A DNA stretch of 64,000 nt, from positions 62,001-126,000 of the forward strand of contig NZ_JBHUPT010000030.1 in NCBI RefSeq assembly GCF_049056525.1. Reading direction: 5' to 3'. The translations under genes were made by a program, and so were the position numbers. How positions within the stretch are numbered: the stretch's first letter is position 1; each line of letters starts with the position of its first letter. A model generated the notes under the pieces. The model was not told where the DNA came from and ran no database searches. It worked only from the letters and a program-made list of their open reading frames with translations. Positions 25,400 through 34,507 of this stretch are shown here, piece after piece. Source of the stretch: Leisingera coralii. GTDB lineage: Bacteria > Pseudomonadota > Alphaproteobacteria > Rhodobacterales > Rhodobacteraceae.

Positions 25400-27082
25400 A
25401 TGAGCATTCTTGAATTCACCAATGTCTGCAAAAGCTTCGGCGAAGGCGCAAACCGCACCGGCGTGCTGAAGAACATCAGCCTCAGCGTTCAGGAGGGCGA
25501 GTTCCTGGTGCTGCTGGGCTTCTCCGGTACCGGCAAGACAACGCTGATCAACCTGATGGCCGGGCTGGAGACGCCCTCATCCGGCAGCGTCACCTTCAAG
25601 GGCCGCCAGATCACCGGCCCCGGCCCCGAACGCGGTGTGATCTTCCAGAACTATTCCCTGATGCCCTGGCTGACGGTGGCGGGCAACGTGGGGCTGGCGG
25701 TGGAGTCGCTCTTTCCCGGCCTGGCGGCTGGCGAAAAGCAGGCCAAGGCAGAGCATTACATCCGGATGGTCGGCCTTTCCCACGCCGCCAGCCGCCGCCC
25801 GGCCGAGCTGTCGGGGGGCATGCGCCAGCGGGTCAATGTGGCGCGTGCGCTGGCGATGGACCCGGAGGTCCTGCTGCTGGATGAGCCGCTGTCGGCGCTG
25901 GATGCGCTGACCCGCGCCAATCTGGCCGATGAGATCGAAGCGATCTGGGAGGCGGACAAGAAGACCTGCGTGCTGATCACCAACGACGTGGACGAGGCGA
26001 TCCTGCTGGCCGACCGCATCATTGCGCTGAACCCGGACGGCACCTTGGGAGAGGAGTTCAAGGTCACCCTGCCCCGCCCGCGCGACCGCAGTGCCATGAA
26101 CCACGACGGAACCTTCAAGGCGCTGCGCGCCGGGATCACCGGCTACCTGATGGACGCGGGCATCAAGGGCAAGACCGGCGGTGACAGGGTGCTGCCGGAT
26201 GTGACCCCGATCCACAAACTGCCGGCCGCCGTCGCCGAGGCCGGCAAGTCGATGGTCGACGAACGCTACCTGGACTTTTCCCAGCTTCACAAGATCTACC
26301 CGACGCCCAAGGGGCCGCTGACCGTGGTCGAGGATTTCAGCCTCAAGATCAACAAGGGCGAGTTCATCTCGCTGATCGGCCATTCGGGCTGCGGCAAGTC
26401 CACGGTGCTAACCATGGCCGCTGGGCTCAATCCGATCTCCAAGGGGGCAATCAAGCTGGACCGCCGCCATGTGGAGGGCGCCGACCCGGAACGCGCCGTG
26501 GTGTTTCAGTCGCCCAACCTGTTCCCCTGGCTGACCGCGCGGGAGAACTGTGCCATCGGGGTCGACAAGGTTTATCCCAAGGCGTCCCAGGCGGAGCGGC
26601 AGGACGTGGTGGAATACTACCTCGAACGCGTCGGCCTGGCGGACGCGATGGACAAGCCCGCAAACGCCATGTCGAACGGCATGCAGCAGCGGGTCGGCAT
26701 TGCCCGCGCCTTTGCCCTGTCGCCCAAGCTCCTGCTCTTGGATGAACCCTTCGGCATGCTCGACAGCCTGACCCGCTGGGAACTGCAGGAGGTTCTGATG
26801 GAGGTCTGGAGCCGCACTAAGGTGACCGCGATCTGCGTCACGCATGATGTGGACGAGGCGATCCTGCTGGCCGACCGGGTGGTGATGATGACCAACGGGC
26901 CCCAGGCCACCATTGGCAAGATCACCGAAGTAGACCTGCCCCGCCCCCGCACCCGCAAGGCGCTCTTGGAGCACCCGGATTACTACACCTACCGGCAGGA
27001 GGTGCTCGATTTCCTCGAGGAATACGAACACGGGGCCAAGCCGAAGGCGAAAGCAGCCGCAAACCAGATTGCAGCGGAGTAA
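25400..27082 (+). CDS. nrtCD: Fused nitrate ABC transporter ATPase (two nucleotide-binding domains)
   Basis: A 560-residue protein with two complete ABC ATPase domains in one chain, equivalent to NrtC-ATPase plus NrtD but without NrtC's solute-binding tail. Domain 1 (about 1-255): Walker A GFSGTGKTT, signature LSGGMRQRVNVARA, Walker B VLLLDEPLSAL, H-loop TNDVDEA. Domain 2 (about 290-530): Walker A GHSGCGKST, signature MSNGMQQRVGIARA, Walker B LLLLDEPFGML, H-loop THDVDEA. So domain 1 lacks the H-loop histidine and domain 2 has an altered signature, predicting one weak and one strong ATP site. It would serve as the only ATPase for NrtB. Confidence 0.92.
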   Translation: MSILEFTNVCKSFGEGANRTGVLKNISLSVQEGEFLVLLGFSGTGKTTLINLMAGLETPSSGSVTFKGRQITGPGPERGVIFQNYSLMPWLTVAGNVGLAVESLFPGLAAGEKQAKAEHYIRMVGLSHAASRRPAELSGGMRQRVNVARALAMDPEVLLLDEPLSALDALTRANLADEIEAIWEADKKTCVLITNDVDEAILLADRIIALNPDGTLGEEFKVTLPRPRDRSAMNHDGTFKALRAGITGYLMDAGIKGKTGGDRVLPDVTPIHKLPAAVAEAGKSMVDERYLDFSQLHKIYPTPKGPLTVVEDFSLKINKGEFISLIGHSGCGKSTVLTMAAGLNPISKGAIKLDRRHVEGADPERAVVFQSPNLFPWLTARENCAIGVDKVYPKASQAERQDVVEYYLERVGLADAMDKPANAMSNGMQQRVGIARAFALSPKLLLLDEPFGMLDSLTRWELQEVLMEVWSRTKVTAICVTHDVDEAILLADRVVMMTNGPQATIGKITEVDLPRPRTRKALLEHPDYYTYRQEVLDFLEEYEHGAKPKAKAAANQIAAE

Positions 27083-27086
27083 GACC

Positions 27087-29528
27087 ATGACCCAGAAACT
27101 CGTCATCATCGGGGCCGGCATGGCCTCTGGCCGGGTGATCGAGCATCTGCTCGACGCGGACCCAAGCGCCTACGACATCACCCTTTTCAACGCCGAGCCG
27201 CGCGGCAATTACAACCGCATCATGCTGAGCCCGGTGCTGTCGGGCGAGAAGTCTTACGAGGAAATCGTCACCCATTCGGATGACTGGTACGCAGAGCACG
27301 GCATCACATGCCGGTTCGGCGAGCATGTGGTGAGGATCGACCCCGAAATGAAGGTGGTCGAGGGTGAGAACGGCCATGTGCCTTATGACAAGCTGGTGAT
27401 CGCCACCGGCTCCGCCCCCTTTATCATCCCGGTGCCGGGCCACGATCTGCCCGGCGTGATTTCCTACCGCGACCTCGACGACACCAATGCGATGATCGAC
27501 GCCGCCGTAAAGGGCGGCAAGGCGGTGGTGATCGGCGGCGGGCTGCTGGGGCTGGAAGCGGCCGCGGGCCTCAAGGAACGCGGCATGGACGTGACCGTGC
27601 TGCACCTGATGGGCCATCTGATGGAACGCCAGCTGGATGAGGCCGCGGGGTATCTCTTGCGCAAGGATCTGGAGGCGCGCGGCATCACCGTGAAAACCCA
27701 GGCCTCGACCAAGGCGATCCTGGGCGAGGACCGCGCCCGGGCGGTGCTGTTGGAAAGCGGCGAGACGCTGGGGGCCGATCTGGTGGTGATGGCGGTGGGC
27801 ATCCGCCCGGAAACCCGCCTTGCCACCGACGCGCATCTGGACGTGGCCCGCGGGATCGAAGTGAACGCGCAGATGCAGACCTCGGACCCGGATATCTACG
27901 CGGTGGGCGAATGCGTGGAGTTCGACGGCCATCTCTTCGGCCTCGTCGCGCCGCTCTATGACCAGGCCAAGGTGCTGGCGGACAGCCTGCTGGGCCAGCC
28001 GAATGCCTTTGTGGTCAAGGAGCTGGCCACCAAGCTCAAGGTCACCGGCTGCGACCTGTTCAGCGCCGGGGATTTTGCCGAGGGCGAGACCCGCGAGGAT
28101 ATCGTGTTCCGCGACCCGGCCCGCGGCATCTACAAGCGGCTGGTGATCGAGGACGACCGGCTGATCGGTGCCGTCATGTATGGCGATACTGCCGATGGCA
28201 GCTGGTTCTTCGGCCTGATCAAGGACGGCACGGATATCGAGGACATGCGCGATACGCTGATCTTCGGACCGGCCTTCCAGGGGGGCGCCTCCGCGGACCC
28301 TCTGTCAGCCGTTGCAGCCTTGCCGCCTGAGGCGGAGATTTGCGGCTGCAACGGCGTTTGCAAGGGACAGATCACCCGCGCCATCGAAGGCGGCGCAACG
28401 GACCTCGGCGCGATCCGCGCCACGACCAAGGCCAGCGCCTCCTGCGGCACCTGCACCGGGCTGGTCGAACAGCTCCTGTCGGTGACACTGGGCGACGGCT
28501 ACGCCGCCCCGCAGGCCCAGCCCATCTGCGGCTGCACCTCCCACACCCACGAGGACGTCCGCCGCCTGATCAAGTCGCAGGAGCTGAAAAGCCAGGCCGC
28601 GGTCTGGCAGGAACTGGGCTGGACCACCCCCAACGGCTGCCATGTCTGCCGCCCGGCGGTGAACTACTACCTCCTGGCGGACTGGCCGCTGGAATACCGG
28701 GACGACCCGCAAAGCCGTTTCGTGAACGAGCGCAAGCACGCCAACATCCAGAAGGACGGCACCTTCTCCGTAGTTCCGCGGATGTGGGGCGGCATCACCA
28801 CACCCGACGAGTTGCGCGCCATCGCCGATGCCGCCGACAAATACGATGTGCCCACGGTCAAGGTGACCGGCGGCCAGCGCATCGACCTTTTGGGCGTTCG
28901 GGGCGAAGACCTGCCTGCGATGTGGGCGGATTTGAACCGGGCCGGGCTGGTGTCGGGCCATGCCTATTCCAAAGGGCTGCGCACGGTGAAGACCTGCGTT
29001 GGCACCGATCACTGCCGTTTCGGCACCCAGGACTCGACCGGGCTGGGCATCAAGCTGGAGAAACACCTGTGGGGGTCCTGGACGCCGCACAAGCTGAAGC
29101 TGGCGGTCTCCGGCTGCCCGCGCAACTGCGCCGAGGCGACCTGCAAGGACATCGGCGTGGTCTGCGTCGACAGCGGCTACGAGATCCACGTCGGCGGCGC
29201 CGCGGGCATGGAGATCAAGGGCACCGAGCTGCTGTGCAAGGTGGCAACCGAAGAAGAGGCGATCGAGGTGATCTCCGCCATGACCCAGATCTACCGCGAG
29301 AACGCCAAGTACCTGGACCGGATCTACAAGTGGCTGGCCAAGGTGGGGCTCGACTGGGTCAAGGAACAAATCGTCGACGACGCGGACAACCGCAAGGCGC
29401 TCGCCGCCCGGTTCGAGCTCTCGCAATCCGTCTACCGCAAGGACCCCTGGGCCGAACACGCGCAGGACAGCACCACGCGGGCGCAATACGCGCCGCTTGC
29501 CAATCTCACACTGGAGGCTGCCGAATGA
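27087..29528 (+). CDS. nirB: Assimilatory nitrite reductase, large subunit
   Basis: Siroheme NAD(P)H-nitrite reductase that makes ammonium in the cytoplasm. 813 residues: N-terminal FAD/NAD(P)H module (KLVIIGAGMASGRVIEHLL; VVIGGGLLGLEAAAGLKERG), central BFD-like [2Fe-2S] cysteines (CGCNGVCKGQ ... CGTCTG), and C-terminal sulfite/nitrite reductase repeats with the siroheme-[4Fe-4S] cysteines in TCVGTDHCRFGTQD and SGCPRNCAEATCKD. The ATG at 27087 has GGAG seven bases upstream. It overlaps nirD by 4 bases. Confidence 0.96.
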   Translation: MTQKLVIIGAGMASGRVIEHLLDADPSAYDITLFNAEPRGNYNRIMLSPVLSGEKSYEEIVTHSDDWYAEHGITCRFGEHVVRIDPEMKVVEGENGHVPYDKLVIATGSAPFIIPVPGHDLPGVISYRDLDDTNAMIDAAVKGGKAVVIGGGLLGLEAAAGLKERGMDVTVLHLMGHLMERQLDEAAGYLLRKDLEARGITVKTQASTKAILGEDRARAVLLESGETLGADLVVMAVGIRPETRLATDAHLDVARGIEVNAQMQTSDPDIYAVGECVEFDGHLFGLVAPLYDQAKVLADSLLGQPNAFVVKELATKLKVTGCDLFSAGDFAEGETREDIVFRDPARGIYKRLVIEDDRLIGAVMYGDTADGSWFFGLIKDGTDIEDMRDTLIFGPAFQGGASADPLSAVAALPPEAEICGCNGVCKGQITRAIEGGATDLGAIRATTKASASCGTCTGLVEQLLSVTLGDGYAAPQAQPICGCTSHTHEDVRRLIKSQELKSQAAVWQELGWTTPNGCHVCRPAVNYYLLADWPLEYRDDPQSRFVNERKHANIQKDGTFSVVPRMWGGITTPDELRAIADAADKYDVPTVKVTGGQRIDLLGVRGEDLPAMWADLNRAGLVSGHAYSKGLRTVKTCVGTDHCRFGTQDSTGLGIKLEKHLWGSWTPHKLKLAVSGCPRNCAEATCKDIGVVCVDSGYEIHVGGAAGMEIKGTELLCKVATEEEAIEVISAMTQIYRENAKYLDRIYKWLAKVGLDWVKEQIVDDADNRKALAARFELSQSVYRKDPWAEHAQDSTTRAQYAPLANLTLEAAE

Positions 29529-29857
29529 GCTGGATCGACATTGGCCATATCGACGACATCCCGCTGCATGGCGCGCGGGTGGTGAAAACGCCCGTGGGCT
29601 GCGTCGGACTGTTCCGCACCGGCCCGGCGGAGGTCTTTGCCGCCTCCGACCGCTGCCCTCACAAGGGCGGGCCGCTCTCCGAAGGCATCGTGCACGGGCA
29701 AAGCGTCACCTGCCCGCTGCACAACTGGGTGTTCGATCTGAACACCGGCGAAGCGCAGGGCGCCGACGCGGGCCGGATCGAGACCTATCCGCTGCGCGTG
29801 GAGGCAGGCCGCCTGCTGATCGACGGCGCCGCCGTCGGCAAGCGGAGCGCGGCGTGA
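29525..29857 (+). CDS. nirD: Assimilatory nitrite reductase, small subunit (Rieske)
   Basis: A 110-residue Rieske-type [2Fe-2S] protein. Ligand motifs CPHKGG and CPLHNW are both present. It is the usual small partner of NirB. The start overlaps nirB (ATGA) and the stop overlaps nasA (TGATG), so the three are produced together. Confidence 0.94.
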   Translation: MSWIDIGHIDDIPLHGARVVKTPVGCVGLFRTGPAEVFAASDRCPHKGGPLSEGIVHGQSVTCPLHNWVFDLNTGEAQGADAGRIETYPLRVEAGRLLIDGAAVGKRSAA

Positions 29858-32487
29858 TGGCGGGCGGAACTCCGGCGGAGGTGCGCTCCACCTGCCCCTA
29901 TTGCGGCACCGGCTGCGGCGTGCTGCTGCGCCGGGATGGCGCGGGCGGGCTGGAGGTGCGCGGCGACCCGGAGCATCCGGCCAACCGCGGAAGGCTGTGC
30001 TCCAAGGGGCTGGCGCTGGGGGAGACCGTGGGCCTGGAGGGCCGCCTGCTGGCGCCGCAGGTGCAGGGCCGCGAAAGTGATTGGGACAGCGCGCTGGACC
30101 TGGTGGCAGCCAAGTTCCGGCAGGCCGTGGACCAGCACGGCCCGGACAGCGTGGGGTTCTACCTGTCGGGGCAGATGCTGACCGAGGACTATTACGTCGC
30201 CAACAAGCTGATGAAGGGCTTTCTCGGCTCCGCCAATATCGACACCAACTCGCGCCTCTGCATGGCCTCCACCGTGGCCGGTCACAAGCGCGCCTTCGGC
30301 ACCGACACGGTGCCCGGCACCTATGAGGATCTCGACGACGCCGATCTGATCGTTCTCGTGGGCTCCAACCTCGCCTGGTGCCACCCGGTTCTGTACCAGC
30401 GCATCCTGGCAGCGCGCGAGGCGCGCGGCACAAGGCTGGTGGTGATCGACCCCCGCCGCACCGCCAGCTGCGATCAGGCGGACATGCATCTGAAACTGCG
30501 GGCGGGCAGCGATGTGGCGCTGTTCAACCGCCTGCTGGCAACGCTCTACGAGGGCGGCGCGCTGGATGCGGAGTATTTGCGGCATGTGGAGGGACTGGGC
30601 GCGGCGCTGGAAGCCGCTTTTGCCTCTGATGCCGCGGTGACCGGGTTGTCTGAAAGCGAAATAGCAGCTTTCTGTGATCTGTGGATGCGCACCGAAAAGG
30701 TGGTGACCGTCTTCAGCCAGGGCGTGAACCAGTCCACCTCCGGCGCGGACAAGGTGAACGCCATCCTGAATTGCCATCTGGCCGCCGGCCGGATCGGCAA
30801 GCCCGGCTGCGGGCCGTTTTCGGTGACCGGCCAGCCTAACGCCATGGGCGGGCGCGAGGTTGGCGGGCTGGCCAATATGCTGGCCTGCCATATGGATCTG
30901 GAAAACCCCGGACACAGGGCTGCGGTGCAGGACTTCTGGGGCGCCCCCGCGATGCCCGAACGCGCGGGCCTGAAAGCGGTCGATCTGTTCCGCGCCGCGG
31001 GCGACGGGCGGCTCAAGGCGCTGTGGATCATCCACACCAACCCCGCCGTGACCATGCCGGAAGCCGATGCTGTACGCGCCGCGATCAAAGCCTGCGACTT
31101 CACCGTGGTGAGCGACATTACCGCCGCGACCGACACAGCGCGGCTGGCGGATGTGCTGCTGCCCGCCGCCGCCTGGGCGGAAAAAGACGGCACCGTCACC
31201 AATTCGGACCGCACCATCAGCCGCCAGCGCGCCGTCTTGCCGCCGCCCGGCCAGGCCCGCCCGGACTGGGAGATTCTGGCCGATGCGGCCAGGCGCATGG
31301 GCTGGGGCAAAGCCTTTGACTTTCAAACACCGGCGCAGATCTTCCGGGAGCATGCAGAGCTTTCGGGGATCGCGGGCCGTTTCGGACTGGATTTCGACAT
31401 TTCCGGCCTCAGCCGCATGTCCAGCGCAGAATACGGCGCGCTGGAGCCGGTCCGCTGGCCAGTCAGCCGCAGCCGCCAGGGCGGGCGCTTCTTTGCAGAC
31501 GGAAAGTTCTATCACCAGGATGGCAAGGCCCGGATGCTGCCCATCCGCAGCCAGCCGCCTGCAGCTGCCCCCGGCGGCGATTTTCCGTTCCGCCTGAACA
31601 CGGGGCGCATCCGGGATCAATGGCACACCATGACCCGCACCGCACAGTCCCCGCGCCTGTCGGGGCATCTTGCCGAGCCATTCGCCGACATTCACCCGGA
31701 GGACGCCCGCAAATTGGGAGTCCAGCCCGCGGATCTGCTGCGCCTGCGCAGCCTGCACGGGCAGGCGATCCTGCGGGCGCGGATCACAACGGATGTCCAG
31801 CCCGGCGACCTGTTCGTGCCGATGCACTGGACCGGGGAAACCGCGCCTTCGGCGCGCGTCGGGTCTTTGGTTGCCGCGGTGACCGACCCGGTGTCCGGCC
31901 AGCCCGAAAGCAAGGCGTCGGTGGTGGCGGCGGAACGGCTGCAAGCGGCCTGGTACGGTTTTGCCGTGTCCTGCCGCCCCATGAAACCCGAAACGGACTA
32001 CTGGGCCCTGGCGCGGACAGATACCGGGTACCGCGCGGAACTGGCCGGCCTGGCGCCGCTCCGAGATCCGGAGGCGGCGGCGCGCAAGATGTTCGCCTTG
32101 CCGGAGGCCGAAATCCAGATGATGACCGACAGCCGCAGGGGAATTGCCCGTCTGGCCCTGCATCAAAACGGCAGGCTGATGGCGGCGCTGTTCATCGCGC
32201 CGGAGCCGGTGGCTGTCCGGCGAAGCTACCTGGCCGGGTTGCCTGGCACCGGCACGGCCGGGGTGCTGACCGGACAGCCGCCGGAAGACCTGCCGGATCC
32301 CGGCCCGGTTGTCTGCGCCTGTTTCAATGTCGGTGCAAACACGATCCTGCGCGCCGTCGAAACAGGCGGCCTGGTCAGTGTTGCTGATGTCGGCGCTGCG
32401 CTGCAGGCGGGCACCAGCTGCGGCTCCTGCCGTTCCGACATCGCCGGGCTGCTGGCCCGCCCCCGCTTTAAACAGGCCGCAGAATAG
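29857..32487 (+). CDS. nasA: Assimilatory nitrate reductase, catalytic subunit
   Basis: Molybdopterin bis-MGD enzyme reducing nitrate to nitrite in the cytoplasm, 876 residues. N-terminal [4Fe-4S] motif CPYCGTGC...GRLCSKG, molybdopterin domain with SNLAWCHPVLYQRI, and the dinucleotide-binding domain LNTGRIRDQWHTMTRT. A C-terminal BFD-like [2Fe-2S] domain (VCACFNVG ... CGSC, last 60 or so residues) is the extension found in NasA-type enzymes and probably accepts electrons. No separate NasB/NasC reductase is encoded here; NirB or an external ferredoxin/NADH module could supply electrons (inference). Confidence 0.95.
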   Translation: MAGGTPAEVRSTCPYCGTGCGVLLRRDGAGGLEVRGDPEHPANRGRLCSKGLALGETVGLEGRLLAPQVQGRESDWDSALDLVAAKFRQAVDQHGPDSVGFYLSGQMLTEDYYVANKLMKGFLGSANIDTNSRLCMASTVAGHKRAFGTDTVPGTYEDLDDADLIVLVGSNLAWCHPVLYQRILAAREARGTRLVVIDPRRTASCDQADMHLKLRAGSDVALFNRLLATLYEGGALDAEYLRHVEGLGAALEAAFASDAAVTGLSESEIAAFCDLWMRTEKVVTVFSQGVNQSTSGADKVNAILNCHLAAGRIGKPGCGPFSVTGQPNAMGGREVGGLANMLACHMDLENPGHRAAVQDFWGAPAMPERAGLKAVDLFRAAGDGRLKALWIIHTNPAVTMPEADAVRAAIKACDFTVVSDITAATDTARLADVLLPAAAWAEKDGTVTNSDRTISRQRAVLPPPGQARPDWEILADAARRMGWGKAFDFQTPAQIFREHAELSGIAGRFGLDFDISGLSRMSSAEYGALEPVRWPVSRSRQGGRFFADGKFYHQDGKARMLPIRSQPPAAAPGGDFPFRLNTGRIRDQWHTMTRTAQSPRLSGHLAEPFADIHPEDARKLGVQPADLLRLRSLHGQAILRARITTDVQPGDLFVPMHWTGETAPSARVGSLVAAVTDPVSGQPESKASVVAAERLQAAWYGFAVSCRPMKPETDYWALARTDTGYRAELAGLAPLRDPEAAARKMFALPEAEIQMMTDSRRGIARLALHQNGRLMAALFIAPEPVAVRRSYLAGLPGTGTAGVLTGQPPEDLPDPGPVVCACFNVGANTILRAVETGGLVSVADVGAALQAGTSCGSCRSDIAGLLARPRFKQAAE

Positions 32488-32498
32488 AGAGCTTGCGC

Positions 32499-33284
32499 AT
32501 GACACATCTTCCGCAGCCGCAGACACCCCGCGGCACGCTCGCGCTGGTCGGGGCCGGCCCCGGCGCCAGCGACCTCCTGACGCTGCGGGCGGTTCGCAGG
32601 CTGCAGCAGGCTGACACGGTGTTTTATGACCGGCTGGTCGATCCCGACGTTCTGGAGCTCACCTCCCCCGCGGCCAGGCGTGTTTTTGTCGGCAAACACG
32701 TCGGAGCGCATGCCTGGCCGCAGGAAAAGATCAACAGGGTCATGGTTGCGGAAGTGCTGAAGGGCCGCCGCGTTGTCCGCCTCAAGTCGGGCGATCCGGG
32801 TATTTTCGGCCGTGCGGGTGAGGAATTGGCAGCTGCGCGCGCCGCCGGGATAGACGCGGAAATTGTGCCCGGCATCACCGCCGCCTGTGCCGCCGCCGCC
32901 CAGACAGGCATCCCGCTGACCGAACGCGGCGTTTCCGACACGCTTGTGCTGACGACCGCGCAATGCAAGGCGGGCGACCCGCTGCCCGATTGCGCCCGGC
33001 ATGCGAAGCCGGGAACCACGATTGTCTTTTACATGTCCGCCGGACAGGCATCGCGGGTACGCGGCGCGCTGCTCCGCCTCGGTATGGCGCCGCTCACTCA
33101 GGTGATCATTGCTGTTGATGTCTCCAAGCCGGGCGCGCGGACAGTTCATTGCGACATCGGAACGATACCGGATGCGATAAGCCGGCACGCAATAACCGGC
33201 TGCGCAACAATCATAATCACCTGGCCCAAGACCAGCTTGGAACAGACAAAGACCGCTATGAAAGTTGGCCAGATGGCGCTGTAG
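32499..33284 (+). CDS. cobA: Uroporphyrinogen-III C-methyltransferase (siroheme synthesis)
   Basis: SAM-dependent SUMT, 261 residues, making precorrin-2, the precursor of the siroheme needed by NirB. Motifs: LVGAGPGASDLLTLRAVRRL at the N-terminus, VFYDRLVDPDVL, and VPGITAACAAAAQTGIPLTERG. No CysG-like dehydrogenase/ferrochelatase domain is fused. The ATG at 32499 has GAGAG upstream; it ends the nitrate operon. Named cobA by family; in nas operons such copies are also called cysG or nirE. Confidence 0.9.
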   Translation: MTHLPQPQTPRGTLALVGAGPGASDLLTLRAVRRLQQADTVFYDRLVDPDVLELTSPAARRVFVGKHVGAHAWPQEKINRVMVAEVLKGRRVVRLKSGDPGIFGRAGEELAAARAAGIDAEIVPGITAACAAAAQTGIPLTERGVSDTLVLTTAQCKAGDPLPDCARHAKPGTTIVFYMSAGQASRVRGALLRLGMAPLTQVIIAVDVSKPGARTVHCDIGTIPDAISRHAITGCATIIITWPKTSLEQTKTAMKVGQMAL

Positions 33285-33316
33285 AGAACAAGGGTCCGGC
33301 GCGCCTGATGCCGGGG

Positions 33317-33694
33317 TCAGTTCAACCGCCCCTTGCGGAGCTCGATGAGGCCGCGCAGCGCTCTCAAAAAGACCCCGCGGTCACGATAGCCGACTTGCGA
33401 AAGCATTGAAATCACCTCGCGCTGGTCCCGCCGCAGGCTATCGTAAAAATCAGAAGTTTCCGGCGAAACCATGTGGGCCCGTGATACCAGCAGGGCGAGC
33501 GATCTCTGGTCCATTCCTTCGGTCAGATCGGACCAAAAGCCGAGGCTCCTGCCAGAAGCCTCGCAGGCCTTTCTGAGAAGCTCACGTTCGCCTTCGGACA
33601 AGTCCCGGTTACTTCCTCCGCCCCCGGCGTGATAAATATCTTTGTTTGTCCGCTCCAATGGAAACTCGCCTATCAATAAACTATGCACACGCAT
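33317..33694 (-). CDS. Hypothetical protein of the 33-35 kb island
   Basis: Up to 125 residues, not recognised. The C-terminal 90 residues are charged and helical (LSEGERELLRKACEASG; FYDSLRRDQREVISMLSQVG). The start is uncertain: the ATG at 33694 has no ribosome-binding site, whereas a TTG at 33601 lies downstream of GGAGGAAG and would give about 94 residues beginning at LSEGERELL. With the later start, the near-palindromic box at 33683-33694 would be in the promoter instead of the coding region. It is divergent from the HTH regulator gene. Confidence 0.55.
   Translation of the reverse strand: MRVHSLLIGEFPLERTNKDIYHAGGGGSNRDLSEGERELLRKACEASGRSLGFWSDLTEGMDQRSLALLVSRAHMVSPETSDFYDSLRRDQREVISMLSQVGYRDRGVFLRALRGLIELRKGRLN
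33683..33694. promoter_or_regulatory. Shared 12-base box, copy 1
   Basis: ATGCACACGCAT, an ATGC-N4-GCAT near-palindrome, between or at the edge of two divergent genes. A copy differing at one base (ATGCACTCGCAT) lies at 35141-35152 before the GNAT-like gene. It may be an operator for the local HTH regulator. Confidence 0.45.
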
Positions 33695-33769
33695 TGATTG
33701 TTGATGCTTAGGCTGATAGGTGTCAACTACTTGTTTAATAATTCACATGTGTAAACTTTTGAGGCGAGG

Positions 33770-34507
33770 ATGATAGCTGACCGCATTGATGCTGCCTGCA
33801 AGATCGCTGGGGTGAGATTGAAAACGGCCTGCACAATGTCGGGAGTCAATTACGGCACCCTCAGAAGCCAGATGAGAAATAACCGCGAAATCCCCGCGTC
33901 CTCCTTGGCGCTTCTTTCCGCCGGCCTGCGCATTCCCATCCAGTTCTTCTTTGACCTGCCCGGTGAAGACCACGCCTCCGTCACCAGGCTCAACCGCTGG
34001 CGGGCGGCTGAGGTCGCCAATACGGAACATGCCGCGTGCTCGAGGGCAGGGTTCAACGTGACAACGGACCACATTCTGGATTGGTACCACCAGGAGGGCG
34101 GGCAGCTGAACAACTGGGAGTGGTTCGAGGACCAGGTTGATATCTACGAACCTCTCGAACCCACGGACCGGATCATGCACCCGATCCAGATCGGGAAACG
34201 CAGCACCGCGGCAGAGCGGCTGATGCTTGCCGGAAGCCGCGATTTCTACCGCATCGTCGGATCCTTCGAAGAGAAGGTTATCGAACGCGCAATGCACTCG
34301 CACCGGATGCTCAGCGAGGTTCCGTACATTGTGACGGACGAAGAACTCGACGTGATCATCAAGGGGCTGCGGGTGCGGGGCGGCTACCGCAAGGTGACGA
34401 TGCGGGTGACCGGCCCCCAAGAGGAGCCGGTCACTGCGGTTTTCTCAAAGCTGACCTGGCTCGACACTGCTGATGATGTGCGAGAAGTGGACTGCGTTGA
34501 GGCCTAG
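33770..34507 (+). CDS. HTH regulator with PAS-like C-terminal domain
   Basis: A 245-residue protein of unrecognised family. The first 65 residues look like a compact XRE-like helix-turn-helix (LKTACTMSGVNYGTLRSQMRN followed by IPASSLALLSAGLRIPIQFFF). The rest (about 95-235) has a PAS-like alternation: TTDHILDWYHQEGGQLNNW, VDIYEPLEPTDRI, ERLMLAGSRDFYRIVGSF and a final beta-rich segment. This architecture suggests a ligand- or signal-sensing regulator (inference). The ATG has GAGG five bases upstream. Its 3' end overlaps the convergent GNAT-like gene by 63 bases, which would make the two transcripts antisense to each other. Confidence 0.7.
   Translation: MIADRIDAACKIAGVRLKTACTMSGVNYGTLRSQMRNNREIPASSLALLSAGLRIPIQFFFDLPGEDHASVTRLNRWRAAEVANTEHAACSRAGFNVTTDHILDWYHQEGGQLNNWEWFEDQVDIYEPLEPTDRIMHPIQIGKRSTAAERLMLAGSRDFYRIVGSFEEKVIERAMHSHRMLSEVPYIVTDEELDVIIKGLRVRGGYRKVTMRVTGPQEEPVTAVFSKLTWLDTADDVREVDCVEA

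Noticed and set aside
29785..32526. Antisense frame of about 910 codons opposite nasA
   Set aside because: Same codon-bias shadow; no start signal or recognisable domain, and nasA on the other strand is unambiguous.
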